Assembly: GCA_963457665.1 (NCBI GenBank)
Contig: OY735224.1
Coordinates: forward strand, 39,732,329-39,796,328
Reading direction: 5' to 3'
From: Thysanoteuthis rhombus
Lineage: Eukaryota > Mollusca > Cephalopoda > Oegopsida > Thysanoteuthidae
DNA: 64,000 nucleotides
The translations under genes and the position numbers were made by a program. Positions 49,342 to 62,600 of this stretch are shown here, one piece after another; the first letter of the stretch is position 1, and every line of letters begins with the position of its first letter. The notes beneath the pieces were generated by a model. The model had not been told where the DNA came from. It searched no databases and saw nothing but the letters and a program-made list of their open reading frames with translations.

Positions 49342-50997
49342 GTAAGTAGACACTTTTCTGACACTTTTATCATTTTTCCGTATAAAACAGGGCCACCACA
49401 CGAGTTTCATGCGCCCTGGGCGAGACTTATAATTCATATCCTTGATTGTACTCTTAAGAACTATTTTTTTTTGCAGTTTGGAGTTGTAAGACCTTTGTGT
49501 ACTTTGCCACTACCTAGGTTCACTTAATGAACTGGCTGGTGTAAAAAAAGGGAATCGGGGCTTAACGTGAAAGAAAAAAAAGCTAGTCCGGCAAAAATGT
49601 AACTTTTTGAAGATGAATTGTGCGTCAATTTGTAAAGAACATTCCTACAACTTGACTATCAAATGCTGGTCTAAGACTGAGAACTGAGAAGATTGTTTTT
49701 CTTTTCTGTTGGTCGGTTCACTTCGTAAAAAACTTCGTGTCATCAAGAAGACTGCTTTTTTTGTTGTTTTTTCTTCATCTTTCCATTGCATTGTGAGCTG
49801 ACCAAACGGACAAACAATGACAAAGTTGCGGTTATTCTTCACAGTTTAATTCTTTCCTTCCCATTAGAAGAAAAACAAGACTTTTTTCAAAGAAGTTTTT
49901 CATGAAAGTTTAATGAAATTAGGAACATTTTCGATATTCTGGATATCTCTATCGGTCATTAGATCAGAGAAAGTATTTCTTAACCCCTACCAGATTCAAA
50001 CGTTCAACATGGCAATGCTGCATTCCATGATAGGAACAGAATTATAAATAAAACAAAAATCAAAATCAAAAGGCGCCATCTTCCAAATTCAATTTTTAAT
50101 TCTGTTTCCGTCGGGGAACACAGCATTCACGTGTCGGGCGTTTGAATCGAGAAATACTTTCATTTCATTTAATAAGGATGATGATATGATCATTTCCAAC
50201 AAAAGGACTAAGGTCTGTTGGTGTGGATTTGAACGTACAGTACATAAGTCATTCAATTAATTCACAGTGTCATTGTCGATATCTTCCCAATTTTTGTCTA
50301 ATCTGTGTTTGAAGGTGTTCAGTGTTAGTACAACTGCGGTATCGACAGAAAGATTATTCCAATCATTTACAATCTGTTGAGTAGAGAAATTAGCTCTTGG
50401 AAGTTTAACTGAATGATTCTTGAGTTTCCCCTGAGGATGTTCTCATGAGAAATTTTAGTGAGAGAGACCAGCGTATTAATGTCTATCTGTGCTCCATTGC
50501 ATTCATGATTTTATGCATTTGGATCACATCGACGGCATCTGTAGACCAGCAATGGGAGTTTCAATTCTTTTTTTACTGTCTTTGTAGGATTTGTTTCTTT
50601 TAGCGATGTGACCACTTTAGTCGCTCACCGGTGAATAGACTACAGTGTTTTAATGTCCTCTTGGAAATAAGGACCCCATATTGAATTATTCATGACTGAT
50701 GAAGATATCAATAATATCCAAAATGTTCTTAATTTCATGAAAATCTCAGAATAACAATCTTGTTTTTCTTTTCTCAAATTTTAACGAGCAAGGCGTCAGC
50801 GATTATCATTGTTATTATTATTATCAGTATTGTTATTATTATTGTTGTTGTTATTCTTATTGTTGTTATGATTATTGTTATTGCTATAATTATTATCATT
50901 ATTATTATCATTATTGTTATCATTATTGTCATTATTGTTATTGTTATTATTATTATTGATATTATTTTAATTGTGGTTATTATTGTTGCTGTTGTTG

Positions 50998-51028
<31 letters not shown>

Positions 51029-51333
51029 TATCATTATTATAATTATTATCATTATTATCATTATTATTATCATTATTATCATTATTATTATTATCATTAT
51101 TATTATTAATATTATTATCATTAGTATTATTATTATCCTTATTATTATTATCATTATTATTATCATTAGTATTATTATTATCATTATTATTATTATCATT
51201 ACTATTATCATTATTATTATTATTATCTTTAGTATTATTATTATCATTATTATTATCATTATTATTATCATTATTATTATTATTATCATTACTATTATCA
51301 TTATTATTATTATCATTAGTATTATTATTATTA

Positions 51334-51404
<71 letters not shown>

Positions 51405-53599
51405 GTGATGCTTTTCCCTTGATAGCTGGTTGTATTCATTACTCACCGAGCTTCAGCTTGAAACTTAGGGCAGGCAACGATGTTATAACTTAGTAGGCAT
51501 TAAGAGGTTTTTTTCTAAACAAGACGAGGCGATAGAGACGGTATATGGTTGTATAAAAGCCCAAATATTTACAAGGACGGCGCTTTTCGAAGGTGATGGG
51601 CGATGCCTGTGAGGATAATTTTCTGTATTTCATTGATGTTTCAGTTTTACTGATATTCTACCTAGATATTTGTTGACGCTCTTTTTAATGATCCCAAGGG
51701 CTCCTAAGAAGTATTTCAGTCTGAAGTTGCCACATTTTTTGTTATCTCAATTTCCTCGTCTTTATACCTAGACAATATCTCATACTCTTTTCCAGATATG
51801 TTTTTTGTCTGATGGAATGGTCGTATCTTTTTATAGACAACCCCTTTCCTTCCCGTCATTAATCATTGTGTTTGGGTGGTCGGCTTTAATGGTTTGATCC
51901 CTGTGTACCGGGAACTCCCATAATATTGCCACATCTTGAGTTCCAGTTTAAGGTTCGTGGTGGTGTCGATATCAATGTGTAGCGTGTGGTGTGTCATAGC
52001 GATTACAGACTATCCAGTGGATGAACTGTCTCACTCTATCGTGTCTAAGTCGGTATTCATTGAGGCCTAGAGCAGGACATCTAGATATGATGTTGTCGAT
52101 AGTCTGAGCGGTGCTATCACAGAACCAACATTCGGGTTTAGCTCCGTTTTTGATGAAGGTTCTGGTTTGGGGTAGCAAGAATGAAGCCTTCTGTTTGGGC
52201 TTTTAACCCTGAACTACATAGTCACTAATGGGTTTAATTATCATCTACATCAGCAAGTTAGGTACGGAGTGTGCAATGGCTGTGCATGAAATTTTGTTCT
52301 CAGTCATCTTTTAATATTCCCTATTGCTTGTTGTACTTTGTGTTGGGGCTTGTTGGTTTCTGTTGGTCAAGTTTAGTTCACCTCACAGTCACCATGCGGT
52401 TGTCACTTGCTTGCAGATTAGCGTGAAGGTCGATGGTTGCAGTTTTGTATGACAGCTCTAACTGGATCAGACCTCTGTCATCGTTTTTTCTTAGGGAGGT
52501 AGATTCGATCTACGTCAGCTTTTGGTGATTTTGCAGTCAATGAAAAGTTTCCTTGTTTAGAGCTGCTAATCATATTAGCCCCCTAAAATGTGAATTACCA
52601 GAATTGATCTAAGGAGATAAATACTGGTAAGTAGCGTGTTCACTGCTTAAGTACAAAAACAAGGTTAGTGCACAGTTAGTTGGATTGTTAACAAAACGCA
52701 GAAATAAGAACAAACGAATAGGTTAACAACAATGCTAATTTTTAATTCATGAGTGAATTGAAATAAACGAGGATGGAGTTTCTGCCAACACAGATATGTG
52801 GAGGGATCTACCGGGATAAGGATGGAGAGATAGGAAGGATGAAGGAAAAAGAATGTCACCAAGTAAATGTGAGATAGAGTCTATAGAATGTCCGTCAGTT
52901 TGGTCATCCTGGTTGTACGCACTATGAAGCTATCTTAAGAAGTCCGACCTAACTACAATGAGAGTGCTTAACTTAGATAGGATATGTTCTTGAGATGAAT
53001 ATGTGATGATGCGTGTGTAAAAAGATGTGAGTATAAAAACAACATCAACTGTCCTAACTAAAGATAGAGAGAGTGAAGAGACTTGCTTAAATCGAGGCCG
53101 TCGGAACAAAGAGAGAGAGGGGGGGTCTTTACCGCCACAGTTTGAATACCTTAAAGATAACGATGAGTTATCTTATTGATAGTTCTGTGTGACGTCAAAG
53201 AGGAAGCGACTAGGAATTTACCATTTCTACAGTAATGTAAGGGATAGCAAGTAGATCCCTATCAAAGGCAGATAACTCTGTATATATATGATTTTCTTTT
53301 GCTGGAAAAGGTGGGCACAACACTTGCTTTAGCGTCGATTCTGTGCATGTCAGCTATGTTCCAAGTTATGATATTAAAACTTTACTGCACGATAAGTATT
53401 GTCAGGATGTTGATGGTTTGCAATGCAATTCTGAAAGTTCAACCCAATTTTTAGAAAAGCTCGAGCCCTCTGCAGTATTCCTTTTTATTCTTTCTCTCGT
53501 GAATTTATGAAGACAGACAGAACGACAGAAAGACGTAACCGAACACATACACCTCTAACTTCATTGGCAGGGGTATATATTCCCGTCATCTTTGACGGG

Positions 53600-53665
<66 letters not shown>

Positions 53666-56600
53666 GTCTTTTATCTTCTGTCGTTGGACATAGGCCTTCC
53701 CCAGGATTTGCCACACTACTCTATCATGGGCATCGCTTGACTCTTGTCTTTTCTTGGGTGTACTGTGCTGTTTTGTGGTCTGTCCATGTGAGGCCCAGTA
53801 TAATTCTTTCATGTGCACGTTGCATGGTTCTCAATTTGCGGATCTGTCTCTTGGTTACGTTCCACGTTTCAGCTCCATAAGTGACTATTGGGAGGATGCA
53901 TTGGTTATGCACCCTTCTTTTTAAGATTAATGGGATCTTCTTATTTTTGAAGGTTGAGCTTGCCCTGCCAAAGGCTTGCCATCCTACTGATAAAAACGTG
54001 TCAATTTTCATTCAAATAAACATCTTTCTCTCCTTATTTATTTCCAGGTTAAACGCATGTTGTGTACTGCATATCCAGTCAAGGCCAACCATTACATAAG
54101 TGAGTGGTTTCGTTTTTTAATGTATGTCTGATGGTCAGAAAAAAAGATATCAAAATATATTAAGTAAAAAGTCGTTCATCTTTTTGCTGTATTTGAAGGA
54201 AAACGGTGAAAATTTAAAGAAAAAACTGTCTTGTACGAATCATGTATTTAATTATTATAGAAGAATTATCAGTTTATTCCTTCCATTTATCAATTGTTTA
54301 TCATCTGTGGGAAAAAAAGATTTTGAAAACCTCTCAAATGTTTTGTTGAAATTGTTGAAAGGAATATTTTTTCAGTTTTTTTTATAATTTTTTGTCCAAG
54401 TGAACGATGCACAAATAAAAACAATTTAACAATTAGATTCATTTGAAGCCATTACTGAATATTTTCTATCAAGTAGGAGATAATCGTTCATTTTAAAACC
54501 AGGAGTTGCCCCAAGTTTACGTGCGTAATCTTGGAGATTACCAACTAATAATTCTTAATCATAATAATAATCCAACTATTACAATACGCATTACGTATAA
54601 ATCAATTTATTAATTTATCTTCTGTCACGCTAAGGAACGCAACTTGTCTATATTATCATTAAATGGGTTACGACATGATAATGTAGTAATGTAGAATTTT
54701 ATGTTCTAGTGACCTTGTAAAAATGCTGAATTTAAAGTATCATTTTGGAAAAAAAGGTAAAAAGTAATAAGAACAAAAAGTAAAAAGAAGTTCTTTTGCA
54801 GTCAATAAACCGCTATTCTTCTATTTCACTGCAATACAAATCCTTATCAGATGATAATGTCTACAAAATGCAATGTGCATCCATATATTCCATACATGCA
54901 GTCATTTTTACGGCACAGGTGAACTACTTACCTTATACATCATGGAGATGTACTTGACCTCTCTGTCGCGACGTTTATCTCCTTCCTATCTTGGAAAAAT
55001 AGTTATAGACTTAAAACGTTTCGCTGCAGATGGTTTTACACCATAATTTCCAATGAATTCCGCGTTTTGTTTTGTTTTTTTTAAGCTAAAAAATGCATTT
55101 TCAAAGCTGTGTAGAAGGAGCCCTTAGAAGTACGGAAGACTAATATAGCTGTATTGTTAGCGTTTTACGTTTACATAACTAAAATTAAACCAGTCGAAAT
55201 TACTACTCATCTTTTTACATTTGCAGCTTTCATTTCGATAAGGATTCAATTTCGTTTTTAGTATTTACATATATTTCATAAAAGAAAAAATTCTTCGAAA
55301 ACTACGAAACTGGTCTTCGACCAACACACACTGTATTAGTTTTAACTACTAATTACTTATTTGATATTCAGATATTATTATATCTGGCTTTAAAGAATTT
55401 AGAGACACAGAAAATGAGCCGATTATGACTTTTTTTAAGTACGACAAGTTATGGTCATAAAAATGATTTTTAACTTAAATTACGTCATCCTTTTACAAAT
55501 CATTTGCAGTTGATGTGATAAAACTTGGTTTAGAAAAAACGACGGTTTTTATTCAAATCAACTGTCATGTCTCAGTTTATTTGAAATAAACGTTCAACAG
55601 GATTTGCCTGTAGTCTAAGTTGATGCCAAAATAATTGCGGTTTTTGTTATTTTTAACTTTGATGATTATTTTGGAATAAACTATTGTTTAATCATGTTCA
55701 CGCAACATACCATTTTAAAACGTGAATTTCGCTCTATTTATGTTGGCAGAACGTTTTCATTTCACGTTTTCATCATCATCATCAGTCTTTTAACGTTCGT
55801 CGCTGGACATAGACCCTCCCCAGGATTTGCCACACTTCTCTATCATGGGCGTCGCGGAGCCAGTTATTTCTGAACTTGTCAAGCTCGTCTCTCCATCAAA
55901 TATTCTACCAGCCTCGGTTACGCATGTGATCTCAGGGGATCCATGTTGTGAGTCGTGATGTCCATCGGTTGTCCGCCATTCTTGCATCATGTCCAGCCCA
56001 CCCCCATTTGAGATCTTTAATGGATTCTATGATGTCCCTGACTCTTCTCTTTTTCTCGGATGTACTGTGCTGTCTTGTGGTCTCTCCATGTGAGGCCCAT
56101 CATAATTCTTTCATATGACCGTTGCATGGTTTTCAATTTGCGGACGTAAAGCAACGGAAACTGCTCGCAATATCGGTCAAGTATTTCGAGAGGTGACCGT
56201 CAGCGAATGCTCAACACTGATTTCAAAAGTTTTGAGATGGAGACGATAGCCTTGGTGTCATGGACGTCCTTCTGTGACTGAGGACATCCAATTGAGGGCC
56301 ATTGTTGAGGCTGACCCACATAAAACAACTCTAGAGGTTGCAGAGGAACTAAACATTGATCATTCAACAGTTGTTCAACATTTGCACCGAATTGGAAAAG
56401 CGAAAAAGCTTGACATGTCACACGAATGATCCTGGATGAAAAACAAAAAAGATCGCATGTCAGGCAAATGACCCTGCAGAAATAGAACGAGCTACGAAAT
56501 TCTACCTCATCCAGCTTACACACTAGACCTCTCTCCGACTGACTGCTACTTTTCAAGCATTTCAACCACTTCATAAAAGGGAAGGTCTTCAACAACCAGA

Positions 56601-59600
56601 CAATTGCTCAAAACGCTACGAAGAATTAACTTGTTCCAAGACCCAAAAATTCTATGCTTCCGGAATGAATGGACTTGTTTCTAGTTTACAAGATATGTAG
56701 ATTCTGAAAGCTTTTATTTCGATTGATAACTTTTATTCTTAACTGCTTTAAAGTTGGCGGTGAAAAACTGCATTTGTATCAACCTAATATTTACTTAAAA
56801 TAACAACTAATTTATCTTTAATTTCCACTAATACTACCTATATCATTGGTATAAGGGCATCAAACTACATAAGAAACGACCAAAAAAACAATATGTAAAA
56901 ATGACATTCAAAGCCACATTTTTGGCAAATATAGGCTGTCTCATAGAACCGCGTTTTTGGTAAAAATATGCTATATCGTAGAATTGTATTTTAGTGAAAT
57001 ATAGGTCATAAAACCACCCCAAGTAATGATTTGATGTTTTATGGTCATGGACTTCATTTAGCTGGGGGTTACCGCGAGGGGCCAGATACGTTTAGCTTAA
57101 TGAAATGAACATGGAAACAGCAAAAACCTCACGAATAAATTCTCAATTTGCCCGAAAGTAAATCTTGATTTTATTTTCATTTTCTACCCCCAGAAATGTT
57201 CTATCCGCTTCACCGTATGAAAACAGTTAAACATGTTAGTACTGCAGTTTGTGATGCTCCATATTCTACAGACAAATATTGGTAAGTCTTGAAAATACAG
57301 TACAATCCCCAAATCCGGAAACCTCTGTAGTTCGGTACTTTTTGAGTCATTTAACTCTATTTACAATTTCAATTTGATACTTAAGATCACCCTTTTCCCT
57401 ATTTTTGTACTTCCAGTCATACAACGTCATTTATTCTTATTTTCCCTCCCGAAAGGTCACAAATATAAAATAGAACCACGTGGTTATTATGCTGATAATG
57501 TTTGAATCTCTTTGGATCGGATAATACAATTATTCAATCACTCCTTATCGAACCCCTTAATCCAGAATTTTCCCGAAACCAGCTCTTGCCAGGCGCAAAG
57601 GGTTCTGGATTAGGAATGCTTTAGAGTAATTCTTACTCTAGTATCAAATTCTCAGTCGGGTTCTTGGTGATCTTTGTTTGGGTTTTATAAATAGCTTTTT
57701 TGGTGGGAAAAAGGATCTTATATGCTGTAAAATACGTTAGGTTCTTTCAGTGACAAGCTACGATAGTTGACAGAGAAGAAAGGGGCTGAGTGAACTCTTC
57801 AGCAAACTGCTCTCCCATAACTACCCGACAGAAAGTTGTTACACCAATTATCAATCTTGACAGAAACCAGCATAAGCTTGGCTGCGCTAGGGTCAAACTT
57901 CCTTACTCCAATAAAATCTAAAAGGTAAACAAAGTACAAATTGATTTCTCCACACATTATAATTCCAAAACTATGTGTCCCATTTCAACTCCTTCGTTAG
58001 TAGTTGCTGTAAATTGGATTTACAAACTTTAGTGAAACAAGTCGACCTGAGCTGGGTTGTGGGAGTGGATTCGGCATCAGTTTTTGCGTACGTCACTGTG
58101 TCACTGTTATTCGTGCATGACGTCATCGGTTTTTGGTCTTTCGTTGTCATCCGTCATTGTCGTTACAAACGAAATTAAAGTCAAAACTTCATAGTTGTGC
58201 CGTATTCGTCGGCCATCTTGGTCACATGACTTTGTGAATTGATTGTCTAACAGAGCATAAATGGATTTTGTATTTCGACGATCAAAAGAAAAACGGACGT
58301 CATTTTCAAAGCTCGAAGAAATCTCATTGGAATTCCCTGAGAACTTTCGGATACATTACGTGCACAGTCATGAACTTTTGCCAATATCATGTGTTGCAGG
58401 CATATAACTACGATGCAGGGCAGATAATTGTGCACTTCTTCTGTAGCCTACTGTGGGCCTTTCCACAAAATCTCATTAGAATTTACTGAGAACTTTTGAA
58501 GATACCGTGTGTACAGTCATGAGCATATAGATAAATGCATGGAAAAAACGTAAAAAATATCTTTCAATCAAAGCGAAATTCCAGGATCCATCCTAAGATT
58601 TAAGCAAATCTTCTCTACCCGATTACCCACCCTTCCACTTAAATTCATTGAGAACTTTTGGAGATACTGTGCAGCTAGACAGACTGATAGATGGAAAGAC
58701 GCCACCAAATACCTATACCTTGGTTGTTAGGGGTGATCAATATTACTCAAGTCTGCAATGCTTGTTTTGATATTTTTTATAAGTTTGAAAATAAAATCGA
58801 AAAATATGTCTGATTGTTTACTAATTTGTTTATTTATTGATTGTTCTTTTAATCAGGGAATGCCCCACCCCAGATGTGATTTGCGGTCCTGGTAAAAGTG
58901 TTAGCCTCTGGGCAGTTGCTAAGGATGGTCCAGCTTGGTATTTGCCCAAAGGTTCGAATCTTTTGTTTATTTGTTTTTTTAAAAATAGCAGCGAAATCTT
59001 TCTGTTATTCTCAAAGTGTGTGTCGCGGCTGCCTGCAAGGTAAGAGAGAATGAGAGAAAGGGATCATTTTTCTACTTAATTTCTCTGTCTGTTTCAAGTT
59101 GGTCGTAGAGTTTGTCCACAGCAATTCGTGGTTAGAGATTAGTTATAAGTGTAAACCCAGTTTCTAGAGATCCAATTCCCAAACAGCACCTCCTCATTGT
59201 ACTAAAAGATTTAGGGTCGGTGAGTAAAACCTGACACCTGCAGCAACGTTAATGAAACTGAGCAATTAATTTCTCTACCCACGCGCAAATAAATGTGTGG
59301 GTCGCAACGTATTAAAAGGCATTGTACTGCATTTAATTTCCATAAGATGATAAATAGATTCTGCATACTACTTGGAGAGGAGATGGGCACTGTCAAGTGT
59401 TTTCCTAGTTCTGAAGAAAAACGTCTGTCAGGAATTCTTCCCTACTGTTACTATACTTTACTATAGTATCTAATCATTTTCAACGGTTTGTGTCTTCAAC
59501 AAGGGAGGTAATTACAAACTATGTTTATTATCAAAATGTATTTGGACACCAGTACTTAACAGTAATTTTTTTATTTCTCGCTGACGTCTGGTAAAATTGT

Positions 59601-62600
59601 ATCTGCATTTTGCATTTAGATGTTGCTGTACCCACGGGCAGTAATGATGGCTACATTATTGTTCAGGTCCACGCCCCCGCTGGGATGAAACGTAAGTTTT
59701 TTTTCTTAGCTTCATTTCCTTCTTTTTCTCACTTTTCGGCTAAAATTACAGGCATCTTACGGCATAAAAACAAGAGTTATTTGAGGTCACTGAATTTGGA
59801 CCGATACAACTGTAACAGTTTTACAACCGGGGAGAAATAACTTCAAGACCATTCTACGAATTAACACTCGCCTAAAATGCACAGCCTGGGTTTTCAAGTT
59901 ATCCACCCAGAAACTACACCAACAGATTTTCATCATTTCCTGTAATTCCTTATTCAAGGAATGCATGTTCAAACTGGAGGAACCCTCGAAATAATTTTCA
60001 TATATGAAAGAACCCCTGCATAAATACATTATGAGTACAGCTAATGAGACTTCAATGTGTTCAAAAATTGTATAAGTATTTTAATCTAAAAGTAATTATC
60101 AGTATTCTGCAGCGTACAGGAAGATTCCTTCAAAAAATATTTTTCAAACTTAGAATTCATAGAATTGATGTTTTCCATAAGTATTATGCACTTTAGAAAA
60201 AAAAGTAAATGATCAGAGAATTTTTCGTTTGAGAAAATGAAATTTATAACGATTGTAAAAAAATAACTGCTGGGCTTTTCCGTTTTGTAAAAACTCTCAT
60301 GTTGCTGGCATCAAATGTCATCAAAGCAATGACTGTCGATTGTTATAGAGAAAAAACCTCAAATGAAGCAAAATGTTTCAACGCATGAATTGAATTCTCA
60401 TGGAACTCTCAACAAGCTCACGCGGAGCCCTGGGGTTCCGCGGAATCTTGGTTGAGAAAGACTCCTTTAGACATCTTCGAATTTTCCCAGCCAGCTCCAT
60501 ATCTCCAGGAATTCGCATATTAACTGGAAACAGTGGTTTCTAAAAGATTATTTTAACACGACGGACGCTTTTTTGTTCTTTGTACTTATGGTTCTTGTTG
60601 TTAAATAATTATATCGATCTGCTATTTCAGTACAATCAAGACCTGATTCTTTCGCGACCGGCCTAAGACTGAACATCACAGACCACAAGTAGGTTGACTT
60701 ATTCCCTTGCGAGACCTTGTAGTGACACATTTTACACATATTTTCAAGTTTTGTATAAATATCAGTACCTTGCATAAATGAATCATCGTAGCTCGCTCGT
60801 TTACTAGAACTAATCGTTTAAAAGTTATCTAAAATCAACTTTTTGGAAAAAAAATTGATCTTTTAATATAAATTTATCCGAAAATACCGCCACAAGTTTT
60901 GGGCATTCAAAATTACTGTAGAGACAAGAAAGAGAGAGAGAGACATATACACAAATACTCATACACAGAGGAGTGAAGAGAGAGAGAAGAATACGTAGCC
61001 CCCTTGGCTGGGTGGTCGCGCAGGCATTGTGGAAATCGAGACAAATGAAAGTCTCAACGTAAAGACGTTCTGCCAAATCAAAAATACTTAGCAAGACGCT
61101 AGTCAACTGATGTGATGCCTCCACCCTAATCATACAGTTTAGAGTGTACTCTATTAGCTGCTGAATGCTCAAGAAAATTATCCAAGTGAAGAGTTTTCTT
61201 CGCTCATACCGTTCAAACTGCTGAACTATTCAAGTGGATCCATACTATCCAAGCGGACGTTACACGGACTAGATTCAAGCGTTAAGGAAAGACAGAGGTT
61301 ACTCCCTAATCGTCAAAAATTGGATTTGCAATTTATGCTCCGTACTACGTTCGCGCGTCATCTATGTAACAAAAACAGATGCTGAATCTTGATTATTCAG
61401 TATGTCCCTCAAGTTCTGTTCTTTCCTATTTTCAACGTTATGATAAAAAAATATTCGATAATTCCTTTCATTTGCTTTTTCAGGCCTAAATATTTTTCTG
61501 GTTTTGCGGCTTACGGCAACTTGGGCTATATCCCAGCCAAAACAACAGGTAAGCAATCGTTTTATCATGATATTATTGTGCCCCAATTACCTGAATGGTC
61601 AGTCTTCTAAGAAATAATTTCATCATATCACTATGAAACAGACAAAGTCAACTTCCATTCCTACTTCGACTGAAGATGATTACTGCAATTTTTGTATTGT
61701 ATATACAATAAATCATTAGAATATTTTGGGATTATTTTTCCAGTTTAAACATATTCATTTATTAGAATCAAATAAGCTTTTGCGTATCGGTAAGATACAA
61801 TTTCGTAGATATGTAAAACTTGTAAGTTCGGCTCAATCGGTAAGAGAACTGCCTATCGATCACTTGGTCGTGATTTCAATTCGTAGATATGTAAGGCTTG
61901 TCAATTTAGCTCAATTAGTAAGAGATCCACCAACCAATCAGAAGTAATTTCAAATCATTGAAGGGAAATGATAATTTTACACATTGGTTTAGATCAACGC
62001 AACTTGTCTGACAAGCAGTGAAGAGTTTACCTTCCATAAAGGCGAGGATTATTCTTGTTGTTGTCAACTCCACACTTGGTCTGCAAATATTTCGGTCTGT
62101 CAGGGAACCTCCCCACCGCCAAATATTTTGAATGACTGCACGAGTCATTTCTTACGTCTCGTATGAGGTTTTTGGCTTAATATTGCATCATCTTGTTCTG
62201 CCAGTCCCCTCTCCCTACAATCCAGATTTGGTTCTGTTTGCCCTTGAAAGGGGGGAGATTTAAGACTATGGATTAGAGATTAAAGAGAACACGTATGTGA
62301 GGTCCAAAGCGTTGTATTTTGAAGGGGAATAAGGTGCCATTGCCCTGTGAAGGCTATAGTTTCGTTCCTATCAAATGGTTTGATACTGTCAGAGTAGTGT
62401 CCCCCACGCTACGACTCTTAAGAGACAATCCCCAATGGAGTATAGAGGCCGGTAACGAAAACAGCTTAGTGGTTCTTGCAAGTCGAGACCAGGACTTTAT
62501 TCAAGTTTTATGATCAACCTGTTGCTTTGATGGAAGTCCACCCAAAGGGATACCCACACCTTGCTCACACAGCTTATAGTTTATTCTATTAGCCGCTGTG

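Noticed and set aside
50760-51439. 220-residue Ile-rich frame and Asn-rich frames on the other strand
   Set aside because: They are translations of the ATT microsatellite, with no start context or conserved residues.
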